A DNA stretch of 12,020 bases, from contig CAIXAQ010000502.1 in NCBI GenBank assembly GCA_903917425.1, positions 1 to 12,020 on the forward strand, given 5' to 3'. This DNA comes from an uncultured Bacteroidales bacterium. Lineage in GTDB: Bacteria > Bacteroidota > Bacteroidia > Bacteroidales > UBA4417. Shown here one piece after another: positions 7,444 to 12,020 of this stretch. The position numbers were made by a program, and so were the translations under genes. Below the pieces are notes generated by a model. It worked only from the letters and a program-made list of their open reading frames with translations. It had not been told where the DNA came from and ran no database searches. Numbering within the stretch: position 1 is the first letter of the stretch; the number at the start of each line of letters is the position of its first letter.

Positions 7444-7469
7444 AGGGAGCACCCTTAAACTTTAAAATC

Positions 7470-10400
7470 ATGAAAAATTTCAGAATAGCACTTGCTTTTA
7501 TTGCCTCATTTGGATTTACATGTGTTAGCCATGCACAGGTAAAAACAATAAATGGCATAGATTACGAAAAAACCAACAATAAATGGTATCAACACTACAA
7601 TGGTAAGCAATTCGAGGTTGATCAGTCAACCATAACTGTAAAATTTATTACAGGTGTAAGTCAAGATGTAAAGGATTCCATTATTCGACAAAACAATTGC
7701 AGTTTTATACGTGTAAATTCTTTAGGGTATTACGATCTTGGGGTAAATGTGAGTGCCAATATCATTGAGATGGTTGAGAATTTCATCCAACAACCATTGA
7801 TTGAAGTTGCTGAGCCTAATACAATCGGCGAATTTAATTCCATACCAAATGATATATCATGGGGCGGGCAATGGTTTTTGCAGGATGAGTTGATAACTGG
7901 GGGTATTGATGCTTATAAAGCATGGGACAAAGTAAATGGAAATCCTTCTGTTATTATTGGTATCCTTGATAGTGGAACCGAAATACTGCACGAAGATTTA
8001 AAAGGAAACATCTGGGTTAATCCGGGCGAAGATATTAATAATGATGGGGTTGTATGGGATTTAAGCGATATGAATGGAATTGACGACGATGAAAATGGGT
8101 ATATTGATGATCTTTCGGGATGGGATTTTGCAACCGGCAACAATAACGTTAACGGCACTTATTTTCATGGCACCGTAGTAGCCGGAATTGTTGGTGCAGA
8201 GACCAACGATCAACAGGGAGTTGCCGGTACTGCGGGTGGTTGGACAGCAAATGATAAAGGTTGCAGTTTGTTAATTTGTCAGCTAGCAGAAAATAATGGG
8301 CTAAATTCGGCTATCATAGACGATGCTATTCTATATGCAGTTGAAATGGGTGTGGATGTAATCACAATGAGCCTTTCAATAGGTTACGATCAGGCAGTTG
8401 AAGATGCGATCAACTTTGCATACCTTAATGGTGTTTTTGTTGATTGCTCATCAGGTAACAATGCTCATGCAACCATTAACTTCCCCGGTTATGCAGCAAA
8501 TACTTTTGCCGTTGGTGGGAGTAGTAGAAGGACAAATATTCTTGACCCAATAGTAAAAACAGCAAGTTCAAATTATGGCCCTGGCCTTAAAGTTGTTGCA
8601 CCTGGTACATCTATTGTTACTACAAATACTAACAATACGTATGGGCCACAAGGTGAAGGAACCTCATGGGCTGCTCCTCAGGTAGGGGCTACTGCTGGTT
8701 TGATCAAATCGTATCATCCTGATTTTACGCCTGCTGATATTGCAGAAGCAATATGTATTACAGCTTACAAAGATGATTTTTATATCTTCACAGATGGATA
8801 TCCCTATGGCAGCTGGGAAGAACATGTTGGATATGGAAAGCTGAATGCAGATAGAGCAATAGGTATAAAGGAGGATATTGCATCTAATCAAACTCTGGAG
8901 CAGGGCAATTATATACGTGATGAAGTTCATGTAACCAATAATTCTACCTTAACATTAGCAAGTAATTCAAGATTTTATTTGCTAAAAACCGGTAAACTTG
9001 TCGTGGATGCTGGTGCTACTCTTGTAATTGAAAATGGGGTTAAAGTTTTTGGTGATTACAACAACATTATTCAAGTAGATGGGAATATCCAAATAGAACA
9101 AAATGTAACTTTTGCTAATAATGTGGCAGCATTAGCTTTTGGAGGTATCTACCTGAACAATCATGCCCTACAAACCACGTTTAATAAAGCAAAGTTTGTC
9201 AATACAAGTTTGTATAGCTATGCCGATGATCTTACGCTAAATGAGTGCATTTTCACTGGCTGCCCAAACTTATATGCTGATAGGGGGAATGTTACGGTTA
9301 GCAATAACTGCAATTTCAACAATTCAGGTCTTGAACTGTCAAACTCTGATAATAGTACTACAAACATGGTTACTATTAACAACAATGTTTTTATCCAAAC
9401 AGACGACCTTCATACTGCCATCGAAGTTGCAGGATATAAAAAATATATTTTAGAACATAACCAAATACAAGGCTATTACAATGGGATCGTGGTTTATAAA
9501 GCAGGCACTAGCAATTTTGCTACTTCAAAAATAAGCGATAATACGATACACAATTGCACAGGTGAAGCCGGCCTGTTAGTATACAAGAGCCATTCTTCTG
9601 TCGAAAACAACCACATTTATAACAACTGGAAAGGGTTAGCGATTTACAATAGCAGCACTGTACAACTTTCAGGTAACCTCTCAGCACCAAGCGAGGCTCA
9701 AACACAGGTGATACGTGACAACGATTCGTACGAAGTGCAAATAACCGATCTGGGTTTTCCGGCAGTATTTAAGTATAACGTTATTCGCGATGCTGATAAT
9801 GCTTCTGTGAACGATCCTTTAGTATATTATGACAAATGGAGGGAAATTATTAATTACGGAAACACGCCTGATAGTCAAGATCCTAACCAACCCCCATTCG
9901 GCACTGCACATGATGTTACTTACAATTGCTGGGGAAATAATTTCAACCCTACAACTGATTTGTTCAGCCTTTACGGGTATTATCTGGTTAATCCCATGAT
10001 GGCTTGTCCTCCCTATTCAGGTTATTCATACTCAGGTTTGGAGGAGCAATATGAGCTTGCATTAAGCAAAGTAAACAATGGCGATCACAACAGTGCAAAG
10101 AGTGATTTTTTATGGTTTATCCACAATTACCCTAACAGCGTGCAAGCACAAGCGGCAATGAAAGACCTGTTCTCAATTGAACCCAACCTTGATTCGGATT
10201 TTGCCGGATTGAAAGACTACTATCTTACCAACGATAGTGTTGTGGCCAATACAATGTTGCAATCACTTGGAATTGTGCTTGCTAACTCCTGTGATGTAGC
10301 CCTCAAAAACTGGCAACAAGCAATTGATTGGTACGAAACTTGCCTTACCAACCCATCTTCTTTGGCAGACAGTGTGTTTGCAGCCATTGATCTGGGCGAT

Positions 10401-10835
10401 ATTTACCTTCAAATGCAAGATTCTGGATTAAAATCCACTTACATTGGACAATACCCTCAATACAAGCCAGTCACCATGGCAGCTCATAAAGCCAACCGCA
10501 ACTTCTTGTTGTCGTTGCTGCCAGATGAAATGATTAGTGATAAATTACGTACCAACCTTTCAAAACTTGCATTTGGCAGTATGTTGCAGAATTCTCCAAA
10601 TCCTTTCACTTCAAATACTAAAATATGGTATAAGATTGAAAAACAAGCTGATGTGGCCATATACATAACTGATATGACTGGTAAAGAAATCAGAAAACTT
10701 GTGCAAGGAACAAAATCAAAAGGAACTTATGTGATTGACTTTGTCAATACTAAACTTACTCCAGGGACATATTTTTATACACTTATACTTGATGGAAAGA
10801 AAAGTGATACTAAAAAGATGGTACTTTTGAGATAG
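7470..10835 (+). CDS. Secreted subtilisin-like S8 serine protease with beta-helix region and type IX sorting domain
   Basis: The product has 1,121 residues. The signal peptide is MKNFRIALAFIASFGFTCVSHAQ. A propeptide-like part follows (about 24-125; TITVKFITGV, EVAEPN). The peptidase domain (about 140-465) has a complete triad: D167 in GILDSGTE, H233 in FHGTVVAGI, S399 in GTSWAAP, and N330 (SSGNN) for the oxyanion hole. An Asp/Asn-rich loop between Asp and His (residues 188-214, DINNDG to DENGYIDD) looks calcium-binding. Residues about 475-770 are rich in short Asn-flanked strands (NNVFIQ, HNQIQGYYNGIVVYKAG, NHIYNNWKGLAIYNSS), like right-handed beta-helix repeats. A helical TPR-like part follows (about 855-1020; LEEQYELALSKVNNGDHNSA), then the sorting domain (1038-1121; LQNSPNPFTSNTKIWYKI to KKMVLLR). 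It should hydrolyse proteins at the surface or outside the cell. The natural substrate is unknown. Confidence 0.93.
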   Translation: MKNFRIALAFIASFGFTCVSHAQVKTINGIDYEKTNNKWYQHYNGKQFEVDQSTITVKFITGVSQDVKDSIIRQNNCSFIRVNSLGYYDLGVNVSANIIEMVENFIQQPLIEVAEPNTIGEFNSIPNDISWGGQWFLQDELITGGIDAYKAWDKVNGNPSVIIGILDSGTEILHEDLKGNIWVNPGEDINNDGVVWDLSDMNGIDDDENGYIDDLSGWDFATGNNNVNGTYFHGTVVAGIVGAETNDQQGVAGTAGGWTANDKGCSLLICQLAENNGLNSAIIDDAILYAVEMGVDVITMSLSIGYDQAVEDAINFAYLNGVFVDCSSGNNAHATINFPGYAANTFAVGGSSRRTNILDPIVKTASSNYGPGLKVVAPGTSIVTTNTNNTYGPQGEGTSWAAPQVGATAGLIKSYHPDFTPADIAEAICITAYKDDFYIFTDGYPYGSWEEHVGYGKLNADRAIGIKEDIASNQTLEQGNYIRDEVHVTNNSTLTLASNSRFYLLKTGKLVVDAGATLVIENGVKVFGDYNNIIQVDGNIQIEQNVTFANNVAALAFGGIYLNNHALQTTFNKAKFVNTSLYSYADDLTLNECIFTGCPNLYADRGNVTVSNNCNFNNSGLELSNSDNSTTNMVTINNNVFIQTDDLHTAIEVAGYKKYILEHNQIQGYYNGIVVYKAGTSNFATSKISDNTIHNCTGEAGLLVYKSHSSVENNHIYNNWKGLAIYNSSTVQLSGNLSAPSEAQTQVIRDNDSYEVQITDLGFPAVFKYNVIRDADNASVNDPLVYYDKWREIINYGNTPDSQDPNQPPFGTAHDVTYNCWGNNFNPTTDLFSLYGYYLVNPMMACPPYSGYSYSGLEEQYELALSKVNNGDHNSAKSDFLWFIHNYPNSVQAQAAMKDLFSIEPNLDSDFAGLKDYYLTNDSVVANTMLQSLGIVLANSCDVALKNWQQAIDWYETCLTNPSSLADSVFAAIDLGDIYLQMQDSGLKSTYIGQYPQYKPVTMAAHKANRNFLLSLLPDEMISDKLRTNLSKLAFGSMLQNSPNPFTSNTKIWYKIEKQADVAIYITDMTGKEIRKLVQGTKSKGTYVIDFVNTKLTPGTYFYTLILDGKKSDTKKMVLLR

Positions 10836-10855
10836 GATTAAAAGTGTTAATCATT

Positions 10856-10969
10856 AAAGGCTAAGTGTAAGTGGATATTTAGTGCGTATAAGAGGCGCTT
10901 CGCTACTGATAGATAATGATACATTTGTCAGTTAGTTTGATCAAAGTGGTCGCTTGCACTTAGCTTTTT
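10856..10969 (+). terminator. Long-stem structured terminator-like element after the protease gene
   Basis: AAAGGCTAAGTGTAAG (10856-10871) pairs with CTTGCACTTAGCTTTT (10953-10968) over 16 positions, with two G-U pairs. The T-run is 10965-10969. The roughly 80-base loop can hold a smaller hairpin AGTGCG/CGCtACT and another CTGATA/TGTCAG, although these two share two bases. The position 20 bp after the stop codon fits a terminator for the secreted-protein genes, but the branched form is larger than needed. Confidence 0.45.
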
Positions 10970-11161
10970 CAGTTTTATCATGATGAATTAAAATCAGCGT
11001 TCGCTGTAGTTTCATTCGTGTTACTTACTTTTACAGCTATACCGTTGATTATCCTGGCGTATATTCTGCTTTCGCTGGTATTTAAACCGGGTGCATAAGG
11101 GTTTGTGCCTTATGTCTTGAATAATTTTTACTTTGCATGGGATAAAATTACTCCCCCCGCT

Positions 11162-11184
11162 GGCGCGGATTTGCAATCCGTGCC
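11162..11184. repeat. REP-like palindrome, complete unit
   Basis: GGCGCGGATT-TGC-AATCCGTGCC has ten-base arms with one mismatch. It is preceded by CTCCCCCCGCT and followed by GGTACAAAT. Its left flank and core match the units at 3340-3362 and 3374-3390. It lies about 35 bp left of the long repeat that carries the second tape-measure copy. Confidence 0.7.
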
Positions 11185-11217
11185 GGTACAAATAAAAAGA
11201 TTAGCTTTGCTGTAAAT

Positions 11218-11346
11218 TCTTTGAAACAATGATTTCTTTATTCAGCAAATTCTAAAATCCTGTAAATCCTGCTTCCGACAATGAATGGCAGGGTTTATAA
11301 TCTTTGCCGGTCAAATAGATGATATAAAAGGATGACGATAAAGGCA
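11218..11346. repeat. Diverged repeat, partner of 357-480
   Basis: It is homologous to 357-480. On the minus strand the reading frame that stays open in the left copy is broken here by several stops and length changes, so this copy is noncoding. It continues without a gap into the terminator and the regulator tail, which shows the ancestral order that was disrupted on the left. Confidence 0.75.
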
Positions 11347-11370
11347 AAAGCCCGGCAATGCCAGGGCTTT
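11347..11370 (-). terminator. Hairpin terminator, third copy
   Basis: AAAGCCC-GGC-AAT-GCC-a-GGGCTTT is the best preserved of the three copies, with an extra A-T pair. On the minus strand TTTTG follows the stem directly. It begins 6 bp after the TAA (11377-11379) of the regulator-tail remnant, as expected for the terminator of that gene. Confidence 0.65.
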
Positions 11371-11376
11371 GCTGCT

Positions 11377-11523
11377 TTAAAGGGCTAACTGCATCAGTTT
11401 GATAATAAAGGCATCCAGAAATATTATTACCACGCTTTTATCCTGTTCGTGTAGTTTTTCAATGATTTTGAACTGGTTAAGCAGTTCTTTATCGGTAAGG
11501 GAATATTCAATTAGCCTGCTTAT
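11377..11523 (-). pseudogene. HTH-regulator-like C-terminal tail without its DNA-binding domain
   Basis: Read on the minus strand, this is the best preserved of three copies. It reads ISRLIEYSLTDKELLNQFK, then IIEKLHEQDKSVVIIFLDAF, then IIKLMQLAL and TAA, with the terminator hairpin directly behind. The pattern (LLxQFxxIEKLxEQDK followed by a DAF helix) resembles the C-terminal tail of Bacteroidetes XRE-family HTH regulators as I know them; no search was possible. The frame remains open to an ATG at 11613, but that part is antisense to the leader and start of the tape-measure gene and does not look like an HTH domain. I therefore read it as a 3' fragment joined to phage DNA. A small expressed protein of up to 78 residues cannot be excluded. 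Confidence 0.45.
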
Positions 11524-11605
11524 ACCTAGCCCCAAACCCCCATTTCCCTTTGTCCTTTCCCACTTTCGTGAGTGAGTGTACTTTCGGCCCATTAATCCCA
11601 ACACA

Positions 11606-12020
11606 ATGGCCACGAACTACACCCGCCGCATCAATCTCTATATCAACGGCAAAGAAATAGTAACAGAAATCCGTTCTGTTACCGCTGAAATGCAAAAGCT
11701 GGTCAATAAGCAAAAAAATATGACCATCGGGTCAAAAGAATATGTTGCTGCCGGGGAACGGATCCGTTTGCTAAAAGGCATCATCACAAACCACAACCAC
11801 CAGTTAAAGGAAACAGCCACGGGCTGGGAGCGAATCGTTCAGGTTAGCAATCGTCTGCAAGGCATTTTGCAGGAACTTATTGTGGGTGCAGCCGTTCTGG
11901 TCGGCCTGGTAGCCGCTGGCCAAAAAGCTGTTTCAATGTTTGCCGAATTTGACGACAAAGTCGCAAACGTTGCCCGTACAACCGGGTTAACAAAGCAAGA
12001 AATTTATGCTATTTCCGAAG
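11606..12020 (+). CDS. Phage tail tape-measure protein, second copy (5' part)
   Basis: The frame is open from the ATG at 11606 to the window edge, 138 codons. The product begins MATNYTRRINLYINGKEI and is the same as the left copy except for 8 residues: V to I in KEVV, T to L and R to K in RTLRG, A to T in IIAN, and V to A, I to L, S to G and K to Q in and just after the hydrophobic segment. It includes the polar N-terminal part, the hydrophobic segment near 90-105 and the start of the conserved tape-measure core (FAEFDDKVANVARTTGLTKQ). As on the left, an in-frame TGA followed by GTG lies 30 bp upstream, and the ATG is the preferred start. Whether this copy is full length is decided outside the window. 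Confidence 0.85.
   Translation, partial: MATNYTRRINLYINGKEIVTEIRSVTAEMQKLVNKQKNMTIGSKEYVAAGERIRLLKGIITNHNHQLKETATGWERIVQVSNRLQGILQELIVGAAVLVGLVAAGQKAVSMFAEFDDKVANVARTTGLTKQEIYAISE

Larger units (their letters stand above)
10836..11217. other. Gene-free stretch after the protease gene
   Basis: No open frame with a protein-like composition is seen on either strand. The stretch contains the long hairpin element at 10856-10969, a small hairpin CATAAGG/CCTTATG (11094-11100 with 11108-11114, no T-run), and the REP-like palindrome at 11162-11184. The remainder is AT-rich and unstructured. Confidence 0.6.
11348..12020. repeat. Long direct repeat, right copy (partner 735-1402)
   Basis: It has the same order and orientation as 735-1402: terminator, antisense regulator tail, leader and tape-measure start. 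It runs off the right edge, so its full length is unknown. Together the two copies bracket the IS4 element and both secreted-protein genes. Confidence 0.95.

Noticed and set aside
10856..10969. Integron attC site
   Set aside because: The long palindrome suggested attC, but no GTTRRRY core and matching RYYYAAC box stand at its two ends, and no integron integrase or cassette array is in the window.
11507..11820. Two minus-strand open frames over the right tape-measure copy
   Set aside because: They are antisense to the conserved coding sequence, equivalent to those over the left copy, and show no protein-like pattern of their own.
1..12020. CRISPR array, diversity-generating retroelement, tRNA or rRNA
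   Set aside because: No regularly spaced short repeats, no reverse transcriptase or template/variable repeat pair and no cloverleaf or rRNA-like sequence were seen. The repeats present are long, two-copy and coding, or REP-like.
735..12020. Composite transposon formed by two IS copies
   Set aside because: The IS3 end at the left edge and the IS4 element are unrelated and occur once each. The direct repeats at the ends are phage tail DNA, not insertion sequences.

Overview
The window comes from a member of the Bacteroidetes, most likely an environmental or gut Bacteroidales/Cytophaga-like bacterium. Both large exported proteins have an N-terminal signal peptide and a C-terminal sorting domain of the type IX secretion system, which is restricted to this phylum. 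The promoter-like motifs fit the Bacteroidetes -7 consensus TAnnTTTG, and there are no clear Shine-Dalgarno sites. The DNA looks like an accessory region shaped by phage and insertion sequences.

Layout. At the left edge (1-286, minus) lies orfA of an IS3-family element that runs out of the window. Its end cuts into a decayed minus-strand coding remnant. The stretch 357-987 has no intact gene. It holds two decayed copies of the tail of an HTH-regulator-like gene, each followed by the same short intrinsic terminator, with an unexplained 158-bp segment between them. From 988 to 3435 runs a phage tail tape-measure gene. Its natural end is missing: the frame passes through a REP-like palindrome and stops inside an IS4-family element (3393-4834, 18-bp perfect inverted repeats, intact DDE transposase on the minus strand).

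Next come a structured element with a nine-T tail, a -7 box, and two co-oriented genes. The first encodes a 13-motif Asp-box beta-propeller protein (4998-7364). The second encodes a subtilisin-like S8 protease with a beta-helix-like region and a sorting domain (7470-10835). Both are predicted to be exported to the cell surface or medium through Sec and type IX secretion. A second long hairpin element follows the protease gene. The region 10836-11605 has no intact gene and carries a full REP-like palindrome.

The right edge is a second copy of the left edge's tape-measure region. The terminator, the antisense regulator tail, a 95-bp leader and the first 138 codons of the tape-measure gene all recur at 11347-12020. 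The two tape-measure starts differ at 56 of 415 bases by hand count but at only 8 of 138 residues, so the duplication is old and the protein stayed under selection. The window is therefore a roughly 10-kb stretch of IS and secreted-protein genes bracketed by direct repeats of phage tail DNA. I see no complete defence system, CRISPR array, tRNA or rRNA.
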